This document shows, piece by piece, positions 1 to 6,769 of a stretch of 6,894 nt of DNA. Both the position numbers and the translations under genes were made by a program. Under the pieces are notes generated by a model that was not told the DNA's origin, did not search any database, and was given only the letters and a program-made list of their open reading frames with translations. This DNA comes from RI-92 sp037384645 (GTDB lineage: Bacteria; Pseudomonadota; Gammaproteobacteria; UBA6429; Thiohalophilaceae), in contig JARRNT010000078.1 in the NCBI GenBank assembly GCA_037384645.1, positions 1 through 6,894 on the forward strand. Reading direction: 5' to 3'. Numbering within the stretch: the stretch's first letter is position 1; the number at the start of each line of letters is the position of its first letter.

Positions 1-22
1 ATAATGCTCATTTCAGGATAAC

Positions 23-27
23 AAAGG
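23..27 (+). promoter_or_regulatory. Ribosome binding site for the GGT-family gene
   Basis: The purine-rich AAAGG lies 9 bases upstream of the GTG at 37, a good Shine-Dalgarno distance. An in-frame TAA at 19-21 rules out a longer protein, and the next in-frame ATG (67) would cut into the conserved N-terminal strand. Together these favour the GTG start. Confidence 0.6.
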
Positions 28-36
28 TCTTCTTGC

Positions 37-1641
37 GTGATAACAACGGCACAGGCAATAAATGGCATGGTGGTCGCCCCGCATGCCCAGGCGGCGGAGT
101 GTGGACTGGAGGTGCTTCGCCAGGGTGGGAATGCGATTGAAGCGACCATCGCCGTCGCCGCCAGTCTCGCCGTGTTGTATCCACACATGACCGGGCTGGG
201 CGGTGACAGTTTCTGGCTATTATCTCGGCCGGGTCACGATGTTCAGGCGCTCACTGGCGTAGGCCGGACCCCCGAGGACCTGGATATCGCTCGCTATCGC
301 GCGGCCGGTTTCACTGACATGCCCACGCGCGGACCCTGGGCGGCGAACACCGTGGCCGGTACGCTAAGTGCATGGGATGCAGCACTGTCGATCAGTCGTC
401 GCGACTGGGGCGGGCGACTGCCCTTATCGGTGTTATTGCAGGGTGCGATTGACTATGCCGAGCGGGGTTGTCGTGTTACCGACAGCCAGGCAGGTGCAAC
501 AGCGAACAAGTTTCGCGAATTGATCGGCCAGCCAGGTTTTTCGTCCATCTACTTGCGGGAGGGGCAGGCCCCTGCGGCAGGTAGCCAGCAATACCAGTCC
601 AGATTGGGCGCGACATTACGCCAATTGGCACGTGCCGGCCTGCAGGACTTTTATCAGGGTGAGCTGGCCCAGTCCATTGCCGAGGATCTGACCGCGTGTG
701 GCAGTCCCGTGGACGCACGGGCGCTCGCCGCCCATACCGTCGGGCGACCTGCGCCGATTAGCCTGCAGTTGCCGGGTATCGGTCGCTATTTTACCACCGC
801 GGCACCGAGCCAGGGACTGGCGACACTCTATATATTAGGCCAGTTCGCACAGCGACCACCGGGCATTGACGATGATCTGGGGACCGATTATGTGCACTAC
901 CTGGTGGAGTCGACCAAGCAGGCCTTTCGTCTGCGGGAACGACTGGTTCGCGATCCGCAGGACATGCCGGTATTGAAGCTTGATCAGGCCTTGTCCAGTG
1001 AGGCGCTGGCCCAGCTGGCTTCGCAGATCGACATGACCTCGGCGATGCCCTGGTCCGGTGCAGGTGACATGAGCGATACCACCTGGTTCGGTGCGATCGA
1101 CAACGAAGGACGCGCCGTCAGTTGTATCCAGAGTCTGTACCATGAGTTCGGCAGTGGTGTGGTCCTGCCACAAAGCGGGATCTGCTGGCAGAACCGTGGC
1201 AGCAGCTTTTCCCTGGAACCGGCACATCCGCGTGCACTCAAACCCGGTCGCCTGCCATTCCATACCCTTTGCCCCTCCCTGGTCCGGTTTGACGACGGGC
1301 GCCACATGGTGCTGGGGACCATGGGGGGAGACGGCCAGCCGCAAACGCAGTCCTGCGTATTTACCCGCTATGCCTGGTTTAACCGGCCGTTGCAGGACTG
1401 TATCAGTTTACCGCGCTGGGTCGTGGGACGTACCTGGGGGCAGGACAGTAACACACTGAAACTGGAGGCGCGCTTTGCCCCGGAAGTCATGACCGCCTTA
1501 CGCGAGCGTGGTCACGACGTGGAAGTGCTCGCCGATTACGATGAAGTCATGGGGCATGCCGGTGCGCTGGTCCATCGGCCAGATGGTGTGATTGAAGCGG
1601 CCTACGATCCGCGAAGTGATGGCGCGGCGCTGGGCTATTGA
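37..1641 (+). CDS. Gamma-glutamyltransferase-family Ntn-hydrolase, oxamate amidohydrolase-like (HpxW/YwrD type)
   Basis: A 534-residue protein of the gamma-glutamyltranspeptidase superfamily. These are made as one chain that cleaves itself before a threonine, which becomes the N-terminal nucleophile of the small subunit. The order of landmarks fits: GGNAIEA (30-36), TGLGGDSF (52-59), candidate carboxylate-binding R77, the cleavage site D347/T348-T349-W350, EFGSG (370-374), QNRGSSF (385-391), PFHTLCP (407-413), MGGDGQPQ (429-436), and a C-terminal DPRSDGAALGY tail. T348 is the expected nucleophile. By my by-eye alignment to E. coli GGT, N411, D433 and S462-S463 of the true GGT glutamyl pocket become Y368, S390 and H409-T410. 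The motifs DT-x-W, QNRG-x-SF and PFHTL-x-P instead match the HpxW/YwrD branch, known for amide hydrolysis (oxamate in Klebsiella HpxW). There is no signal peptide, so it probably acts in the cytoplasm, unlike periplasmic GGT. Start is GTG with a good RBS. It is directly followed by a TauE/SafE exporter. Family is near certain; substrate is unknown. Confidence 0.93.
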   Translation: MITTAQAINGMVVAPHAQAAECGLEVLRQGGNAIEATIAVAASLAVLYPHMTGLGGDSFWLLSRPGHDVQALTGVGRTPEDLDIARYRAAGFTDMPTRGPWAANTVAGTLSAWDAALSISRRDWGGRLPLSVLLQGAIDYAERGCRVTDSQAGATANKFRELIGQPGFSSIYLREGQAPAAGSQQYQSRLGATLRQLARAGLQDFYQGELAQSIAEDLTACGSPVDARALAAHTVGRPAPISLQLPGIGRYFTTAAPSQGLATLYILGQFAQRPPGIDDDLGTDYVHYLVESTKQAFRLRERLVRDPQDMPVLKLDQALSSEALAQLASQIDMTSAMPWSGAGDMSDTTWFGAIDNEGRAVSCIQSLYHEFGSGVVLPQSGICWQNRGSSFSLEPAHPRALKPGRLPFHTLCPSLVRFDDGRHMVLGTMGGDGQPQTQSCVFTRYAWFNRPLQDCISLPRWVVGRTWGQDSNTLKLEARFAPEVMTALRERGHDVEVLADYDEVMGHAGALVHRPDGVIEAAYDPRSDGAALGY

Positions 1642-1642
1642 T

Positions 1643-2458
1643 ATGGTATTGTCTACTGACCTGATATTGCTCGTTCTTACCTTGCTGGCCTGCGGTGTGT
1701 TTGCGGGCATTCTTGCCGGTTTGCTGGGTGTCGGTGGCGGCATCGTCATCGTGCCCATGCTGTACCATGTCTTCACAGTCTATGGCGTGGGACCGGATAT
1801 CGCCATGCCGCTCTCGGTGGGGACATCGTTATCGACCATCGTCCTGACTTCCTGGGTATCCGCGCGCAATCACCACCGCCGTGGCGGGGTTGACGAAAGC
1901 CTGGTCCGCCGTTGGATCGTCCCCGTCCTGGTTGGCGTAGCAGTCGGTACCCTGATCGGCCATTATATTTCAGGGGAATTATTAAAGATGCTGTTTGGCG
2001 TGTTACTGGTGCTGGTGTCGGTACACATGTTGATCAGTACCCGTTATTCTTTAAGCGTGTTTGCCGATTTGCCGCCACGCGCAGCCCAGAACGGCATGGC
2101 GCTCATCGTTGGCACCATTTCATCCATGCTCGGCATCGGCGGTGGCACCGTCATGGTGCCGCTGTTGACCCTGTTTTCCTTTCCGATTCATCGCGCGGTA
2201 TCCACGGCGTCCGTATTTGGCCTGATTATCAGCATCCCGGCAACACTGGGCTATTTATATAGCGGATGGCACGTCAGCGGTTTACCCGTTGGCTCGACCG
2301 GCTACGTCAATTGGCTGGCGTTTGCCTCGCTGGTGCCCGCCACCATGTTATGCGCACCACTGGGCGTAAAGCTTGCCTATCGCCTGAATGTGATACAACT
2401 CAAACGCGCTTTCTCGATATTTCTCCTGATTGTCGGGATTAAAATGATCTGGTTTTAA
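1643..2458 (+). CDS. TauE/SafE-family integral membrane anion exporter/permease
   Basis: A 271-residue, very hydrophobic protein with the internal duplication typical of the TauE/SafE (former DUF81) family. The glycine-rich half-motif is GILAGLLGVGGGIVIVP at residues 22-38 and recurs as GTISSMLGIGGGTVMVP at 157-173. I count about eight membrane segments, including roughly 7-28, 91-110 and the last 16 residues, with an arginine/histidine-rich loop (SARNHHRRGG) between the early segments. Length is usual for the family (about 240-280). Known members are linked to export of sulfite, sulfoacetate and related organosulfur or carboxylate anions, but substrates cannot be read from sequence. Start choice: ATG 1643 follows the upstream TGA (1639-1641) by one base and places the first helix right after a short N-terminus. 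In-frame ATGs at 1592 and 1619 would overlap the upstream gene and add a charged, arginine-rich extension. No clear RBS is seen, so translation is probably coupled to the upstream hydrolase. Confidence 0.9.
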   Translation: MVLSTDLILLVLTLLACGVFAGILAGLLGVGGGIVIVPMLYHVFTVYGVGPDIAMPLSVGTSLSTIVLTSWVSARNHHRRGGVDESLVRRWIVPVLVGVAVGTLIGHYISGELLKMLFGVLLVLVSVHMLISTRYSLSVFADLPPRAAQNGMALIVGTISSMLGIGGGTVMVPLLTLFSFPIHRAVSTASVFGLIISIPATLGYLYSGWHVSGLPVGSTGYVNWLAFASLVPATMLCAPLGVKLAYRLNVIQLKRAFSIFLLIVGIKMIWF

Positions 2459-2539
2459 CAGGACGTACAGCGGGTCTGTTGCCGTCGGCTCGCGAGTGAT
2501 TCCGGAACTTTATCACGACCGCCTTTTCCAACTTTGCAA

Positions 2540-2571
2540 AGGGTGGTATTCGCTGTATCACCACCTTGTTG
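2540..2571 (+). terminator. Weak candidate terminator after the GGT/TauE unit
   Basis: GGTGGT (2542-2547) pairs with ACCACC (2560-2565). One G-T and one A-T pair extend the base of the stem, giving 8 bp around a 12-base loop, followed by a T-rich TTGTTGTT run. The loop is large and the T tract is interrupted by G, so a true Rho-independent terminator is uncertain. Its position 80-110 bases after the exporter stop is reasonable. Confidence 0.25.
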
Positions 2572-2644
2572 TTGCGGTCATTCACCAGGTATGGTGGCGA
2601 GCAAGCAGCGTCAGCTGCCTGTCATCATTCACCTGTCGACGATT

Positions 2645-2650
2645 AAAGGA
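2645..2650 (+). promoter_or_regulatory. Ribosome binding site for zwf
   Basis: AAAGGA ends 13 bases before the ATG at 2664, somewhat long but the only purine-rich candidate. An in-frame TAA at 2652-2654 excludes any earlier start, so the ATG at 2664 is the first possible one. The start codon sits within an 8-base palindrome TCATATGA (2660-2667). Confidence 0.5.
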
Positions 2651-2663
2651 CTAACACTGTCAT

Positions 2664-4190
2664 ATGATTCTGACGAAAGACCAGCCTGAGCACGTGCAAT
2701 TAATCCTGTTTGGTGCCGGGGGTGACTTATCCGATCGGCTGATCATGCCGGCCGTGTATAACCTGTTCCTGGACGGCAAACTGCCGCCGCATTTCAGGCT
2801 ACTTGGTGTTGGACGGCATGATTACGATCGCCAGTCCCTGGCCGAACATTTCAAGCAGGGCATCAAGAATTTTTCCCGTCGCGGGATTGTTGATGATCGA
2901 CACTGGCAGGAATTCAGCGGCATGCTGGATTATCATCGCGGCGATCTTACGGATACTGCGCTGTACCACTCGCTCTCGGAGGTGCTGGCCAAACAGGAAC
3001 AGGCGTGGGGTGGCAAAAGCGAACACCTGTTTTATATGGCAATCCCACCATCACTGTTCACTGCCGTTGCCAAGGGCCTGGGTGAAGCCGGGCTGGCGCG
3101 TCGCCGGGACAGCGCGCGCCTCGTGGTCGAGAAGCCACTGGGTTATGACCTGGATTCATTCCAGGATATCAACCAGACGATTCGCCACTATTTCCGGGAA
3201 AACCAGATATTTCGCATCGATCATTTTCTCGGAAAGGAAACCGTCCAGAATATCCTGGCCCTGCGATTTGCCAATCCCATTTTCGAGCCTATCTGGAATC
3301 GTCGTTACGTGGATCACGTGGCGATTACAGTGGCAGAAACGCTGGGTGTCGAACAGCGTGGCAAGTTTTACGAACGCGCCGGTGCACTGCGCGACATGAT
3401 ACAGAACCATCTCATGCAGCTTGCCTGCCTGGTGGCGATGGAGCCGCCGGTTGCTTATGATGCCGATGACATTCGTGGCAAGAAGCTTGACGTGTTGCGC
3501 GCCTTGCGCCCCATCGATCCCGATGATATCGCCAGCGTAGCGGCACGGGGACAATACGGCGGAGGCTGGCTTAACGGGGAGCAGAAAAATGCCTATCGTG
3601 CCGAGTCTGACGTGGATCCCAGGTCCAATGTCGAAACTTTCGCGGCACTCAAACTCTATATCGATAACTGGCGTTGGCAGGAAGTGCCATTTTACCTGCG
3701 CACCGGCAAACGCATGGCTGCCGATGTTTCCGAGATTTCAATCCGCTTCCAGGATGTGCCACACCATGCTTTTCCGGCATCTGTCGGACTCAATGCCACG
3801 CCGGCCAGACTGGTTATCCAGTTGCAACCGGAGCAGGGTATCGTGATCAAGTTCATGGCCAAGCAGCCGGGTGCCCAGTTACGTTTGAGCCCGGTGGATA
3901 TGCGCTTCAATTATGCCGACGCCTTCCAGACGACCCTGCCGGACGCCTACGAAACCCTGTTACTGGATGTCATGCAGGGGGATGCCACCCTGTTTATGCA
4001 TGCCGACCAGGTGGAGGCAGCCTGGAAATTTATCATGCCGGTGCTGGATATGTGGGAGGCGACCCCGGCCACGGATTTCCCCAATTACGCGGTAGGCAGC
4101 TGGGGGCCGGAATCCGCTGAGACCCTGATCGCTGCCGATGGCAAGAGCTGGATGACCCCGACCCTGCCCGAGATCAAATATCGAAATTAA
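2664..4190 (+). CDS. zwf: Glucose-6-phosphate 1-dehydrogenase
   Basis: Catalyses D-glucose 6-phosphate + NAD(P)+ to 6-phospho-D-glucono-1,5-lactone + NAD(P)H in the cytoplasm, the entry step of the oxidative pentose phosphate and Entner-Doudoroff pathways. The 508-residue chain is complete and close to the usual bacterial length (about 480-510). Landmarks in order: N-terminal Rossmann dinucleotide loop FGAGGDLSDR (16-25); GVGR with R51 positioned to contact an NADP 2'-phosphate; VVEKPLGYDL with K157 and P158; the family signature RIDHFLGKE (184-192) with catalytic D186 and H187; ALRDMIQNHLMQL with second catalytic H249; and PFYLRTGKRM with substrate-contact K349. The loop reads GAGGDL where most homologues have GASGDL, a mild change. 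No 6-phosphogluconolactonase, edd, eda or gnd gene lies alongside. The next gene is a glucosidase 21 bases on, probably in the same transcript. Function is assigned with high confidence; NADP rather than NAD preference is inferred only from R51. Confidence 0.97.
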   Translation: MILTKDQPEHVQLILFGAGGDLSDRLIMPAVYNLFLDGKLPPHFRLLGVGRHDYDRQSLAEHFKQGIKNFSRRGIVDDRHWQEFSGMLDYHRGDLTDTALYHSLSEVLAKQEQAWGGKSEHLFYMAIPPSLFTAVAKGLGEAGLARRRDSARLVVEKPLGYDLDSFQDINQTIRHYFRENQIFRIDHFLGKETVQNILALRFANPIFEPIWNRRYVDHVAITVAETLGVEQRGKFYERAGALRDMIQNHLMQLACLVAMEPPVAYDADDIRGKKLDVLRALRPIDPDDIASVAARGQYGGGWLNGEQKNAYRAESDVDPRSNVETFAALKLYIDNWRWQEVPFYLRTGKRMAADVSEISIRFQDVPHHAFPASVGLNATPARLVIQLQPEQGIVIKFMAKQPGAQLRLSPVDMRFNYADAFQTTLPDAYETLLLDVMQGDATLFMHADQVEAAWKFIMPVLDMWEATPATDFPNYAVGSWGPESAETLIAADGKSWMTPTLPEIKYRN

Positions 4191-4211
4191 CTTGATGTTA
4201 CTGGCAAAGTG

Positions 4212-6617
4212 ATGACACTCTACGATATGGATATCCGCATCACGGCGCAGGACACGACGCAATCGGCACCCGGTAGTCCGGGTCTGCCGCCGACCTGGAC
4301 CTCCAGCGCCAAGCAGATGGTCGGGACCGCACTGACCGATTCACGGGTCTGGTTTACCGTCGGTCACGGGGTTATCAACGAAGTCTATTATCCCCGGGTT
4401 GATATTCCACAAATTCGCGACCTGGGTTTTATTATTGCTGACAACAAAGGCTTCTGGGTCGAAGTCAAACGGCTGCACCAGCACACGATTACACCGGCGG
4501 ATACCGGTGTCCCGGCCGTGACGATCGTGCACAGTCATCCGCGTTTCGAATTCAGGCTGCGCATTTCACCGGACCCCCAGCGTGACGTCCTGCTGATTGA
4601 AGTTGATTTGCAGGGTGATCCCGAGCTTGCCGTGTATCCCTTACTGGCCCCGCATCTGGGCGGGACCGGTATCAATAATTTTGCTTCCGTCAGCCAGTAT
4701 CGCGGCCGTCGTGTGTTATGGGCGGAACAGGGGCCGTTCGGTCTGGCGCTGGCAGCGGTCGATCGGCAACAACGCGATGCCTTGCGCCGGGGCAGTGTCG
4801 GTTATGTCGGTGTCAGTGATGGCTGGCAGGATTTCGCGCACAACCAGTCCATGCAATGGCAATATGAGCAGGCCGGGCCGGGCACGGTCGCCCTGATGGG
4901 CAAGCTGCCGCATTACGCGGTGCTGGCCCTGGGCTTTGCCACCAGTCGAGAATCGGCAGCAACCCTGGCATTGTCTGCGCTATTGCAACCCTTTGAACAG
5001 GCCTGGCAACAGCAGGTGGCAAACTGGGCGCAGTGGCACCAGCAGTGTGTGGTGAATGATACGGCATGCGCTGCTTTATCCGCAGATATCCGTGAACAAC
5101 TCATCACTTCATCCATGGTCTTGCGCGTACACCAGGACAAGGTCTATCCGGGTGCCATGGTGGCGAGCCTGAGTATCCCCTGGGGTAACACCAAGAGCGA
5201 CGTTGGCGGTTATCATCTGGTGTGGCCGCGCGACCTGGTCGAATGTGCCGGTGCCCTGTCGGTGCTTGGCGCGCACAACGAAGCCCGTAATATTCTGCGC
5301 TACTTGATCGCGACTCAGCATGAAGATGGCCACTGGTATCAAAACCAGTGGCTCGGCGGCAAGCCATACTGGCAGGGTATTCAGCTGGACGAGGCCGGCT
5401 TCCCGGTATTACTGGCGACGTCATTGTTACAGCAAGGTGTGTTGAACGGCGTACAGGTGCAGGACATGATTGTCCGGGCACTGAGCTTTATCGCCCGTCA
5501 TGGACCGGCCTCGGAACAGGATCGCTGGGAAGAAGACAGCGGCGTCAACGCCTTTACCCTGGCGGTGTGTATCGCCGCCCTGGTTGGTGGCGCACAATTC
5601 CTGCCGGAAGATAGCCGCGAAGTGGCCCTGGCCCTGGCGGATTACTGGAACGCCCACATTGCAGACTGGACCACGGTGAGCGGGACCCGCCTGCAGCAAC
5701 AACTCGGCATTCGCGGTTACTACGTGCGCGTGGCACCGGTACAGGCGCTGGCGGACGATACCGTGCTGAAACAGGTTTTGCCGATTAAGAATCGCGTGAC
5801 CGATCCGGAAGTGCCCGCTGATGAACAGGTCGGGACGGATTTTCTGCAACTGGTAAGGTTTGGCCTGCGTCGGGCCGATGATCCCCTGATTCGTGATTCG
5901 GTCAATGTGATCGACGCCCTGCTCAAGGTCGATACCCCGGCCGGGCCCAGCTGGCATCGTTACAACAATGATGGTTACGGCGAACATAGTGATGGTCGAG
6001 CTTTCGACGGTACCGGGCGTGGCCGGCTGTGGCCTTTATTAACTGGCGAACGCGGGCATTATGAATTACTGGCGGGTAATGATCCGATGCCGTACCTGCA
6101 GGCCATGATCGCCATGACCGGCGAGGGCGGCATGTTACCGGAACAGATCTGGGACGGCACCGCTATCCCGGAACGTCACCTGCAACCAGGCAAGCCGACC
6201 GGTTCGGCCATGCCGCTGGGCTGGGCCCATGCGGAATTCGTCAAGCTGGTGTTTTCCTACCTCTCGGGTGAACCCATCGATCGGCCTCACGCCGTGTGGC
6301 AACGTTACCAGGGCCAACGCCCGCGTGCCGCAACAGCCTTCTGGTTGCAGCAGGCGCCGGTGAGCCGGATTTACCAGGGTATGCGCCTGTGTATCGGTTT
6401 ACATCAGCCTTCGCTGATCCGCTGGAGCAGTAACGACTGGCAACACATTCGAAATGTACCGACCTGCGATAGTGGTATCGGTTTGCACATCGCCGAGATT
6501 GATACGACAAAAATGCACCCGGGTAACAAGCTTGAATTCACTTATCGTCGCAATGGCGACGGCGCGTGGGCGGGGCAGAACTACACGGTCGAGATTGAAA
6601 CGCCGCGAAACCCATAA
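4212..6617 (+). CDS. GH15 glucoamylase/glucodextranase-type glucan alpha-glucosidase, predicted cytoplasmic
   Basis: An 801-residue glycoside hydrolase of family 15, inverting exo-enzymes that release beta-D-glucose from the non-reducing ends of alpha-glucans (starch, glycogen, maltodextrin or, in glucodextranases, dextran). Residues about 28-270 are the bacterial beta-sandwich N domain, with the typical TWTSSAK, GTALTDSRVWFTV and NEVYYPRVDIPQIRDL. The (alpha/alpha)6 catalytic barrel follows: VWPRDL (337-342, subsite D341), DRWEED with E440 as probable general acid, DGTGRGR and TGERGHYEL, and MLPEQIWD with E644 as probable general base. About 90 C-terminal residues form a small extra domain ending in NYTVEIE. 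There is no signal peptide or lipobox, in contrast to many secreted homologues, so an intracellular role on glycogen or maltodextrin is inferred. Start is uncertain: ATG 4212 is chosen, but GTG 4209 and ATG 4227 are equally lacking an RBS. It follows zwf by 21 bases, so glucose release and glucose-6-phosphate oxidation may be co-expressed. Exact linkage specificity cannot be set from motifs. Confidence 0.93.
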   Translation: MTLYDMDIRITAQDTTQSAPGSPGLPPTWTSSAKQMVGTALTDSRVWFTVGHGVINEVYYPRVDIPQIRDLGFIIADNKGFWVEVKRLHQHTITPADTGVPAVTIVHSHPRFEFRLRISPDPQRDVLLIEVDLQGDPELAVYPLLAPHLGGTGINNFASVSQYRGRRVLWAEQGPFGLALAAVDRQQRDALRRGSVGYVGVSDGWQDFAHNQSMQWQYEQAGPGTVALMGKLPHYAVLALGFATSRESAATLALSALLQPFEQAWQQQVANWAQWHQQCVVNDTACAALSADIREQLITSSMVLRVHQDKVYPGAMVASLSIPWGNTKSDVGGYHLVWPRDLVECAGALSVLGAHNEARNILRYLIATQHEDGHWYQNQWLGGKPYWQGIQLDEAGFPVLLATSLLQQGVLNGVQVQDMIVRALSFIARHGPASEQDRWEEDSGVNAFTLAVCIAALVGGAQFLPEDSREVALALADYWNAHIADWTTVSGTRLQQQLGIRGYYVRVAPVQALADDTVLKQVLPIKNRVTDPEVPADEQVGTDFLQLVRFGLRRADDPLIRDSVNVIDALLKVDTPAGPSWHRYNNDGYGEHSDGRAFDGTGRGRLWPLLTGERGHYELLAGNDPMPYLQAMIAMTGEGGMLPEQIWDGTAIPERHLQPGKPTGSAMPLGWAHAEFVKLVFSYLSGEPIDRPHAVWQRYQGQRPRAATAFWLQQAPVSRIYQGMRLCIGLHQPSLIRWSSNDWQHIRNVPTCDSGIGLHIAEIDTTKMHPGNKLEFTYRRNGDGAWAGQNYTVEIETPRNP

Positions 6618-6721
6618 TCGGTTCCCGAATCAGGTATAAGACAGCTTAGGTTGCAATGTATAAATACTCTGAGATCAATAATTCTTAAAATCGTTTGGGC
6701 GAGGCCACAGGAGCATTGTCT

Positions 6722-6751
6722 ATGTATGATTTTGTGACCACGTTCACCTGA
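6722..6751 (+). CDS. Possible 9-codon leader peptide
   Basis: The ATG at 6722 is preceded by AGGAG (6709-6713) with 8 bases between, the best-placed Shine-Dalgarno sequence in the window. The ORF encodes only MYDFVTTFT before a TGA at 6749-6751, and that stop lies inside the 6740-6755 inverted repeat. This arrangement recalls a leader-peptide/attenuator or a decayed gene start, but no run of regulatory codons for one amino acid is present. It may be chance; no function is assigned. Confidence 0.15.
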   Translation: MYDFVTTFT

Positions 6752-6755
6752 ACGT
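6740..6755. repeat. Perfect inverted repeat, ACGTTC-ACCT-GAACGT
   Basis: Six paired bases flank a 4-base centre. As RNA it would form a small hairpin followed by TTT, which could serve as a weak terminator for the zwf-GH15 unit. As DNA it is symmetric like a dimeric-repressor site and overlaps a possible -35 box. The two readings cannot be separated from sequence alone. Confidence 0.45.
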
Positions 6756-6769
6756 TTATGCAGTATAAA
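6743..6769 (+). promoter_or_regulatory. Candidate promoter overlapping the inverted repeat
   Basis: TTCACC (6743-6748, 4 of 6 to the -35 consensus) is followed after 15 bases by TATAAA (6764-6769, 5 of 6 to the -10 consensus). Shifting the -10 to TAAATT (6766-6771) gives the ideal 17-base spacing with a poorer box. The -35 lies within the inverted repeat, so a repressor bound there would block it. The gene it would drive lies beyond the window. Confidence 0.22.

Larger units (their letters stand above)
2459..2663. other. Intergenic region with several small inverted repeats
   Basis: A 205-base gap between the exporter gene and zwf with no plausible ORF. It holds four short inverted repeats: GTGAT/ATCAC (2496-2500 and 2512-2516), GGTGGT/ACCACC (2542-2547 and 2560-2565), CACCA/TGGTG with a 4-base loop (2583-2587 and 2592-2596) and GCAGC/GCTGC with a 4-base loop (2605-2609 and 2614-2618). 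CATTCACC occurs twice, at 2579-2586 and 2626-2633. The gap must contain the end of the upstream unit and, if zwf has its own transcript, its promoter. The best promoter guess is TTGTTG (2566-2571), 18 bases, TATGGT (2590-2595), which is weak. No HexR-like palindrome, the known zwf operator type in several gammaproteobacteria, was seen. Confidence 0.5.

Noticed and set aside
835..1344. 169-codon open frame on the minus strand inside the GGT-family gene
   Set aside because: Entirely opposite the conserved catalytic core, with low-complexity translation and no family resemblance.
1592..1642. Longer form of the TauE/SafE protein starting at ATG 1592 or 1619
   Set aside because: It would overlap the upstream coding sequence by up to 50 bases and add an arginine-rich tail before the first helix; ATG 1643 fits the family N-terminus better.
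2459..2663. HexR-type operator ahead of zwf
   Set aside because: I looked for a TGTAAT-like palindrome as known for zwf control in several gammaproteobacteria and found none.
5427..5987. 186-codon open frame on the minus strand inside the GH15 gene
   Set aside because: It lies opposite a clearly real catalytic domain, has no recognisable domain and no RBS-supported start; it is a by-product of GC-rich codon use.
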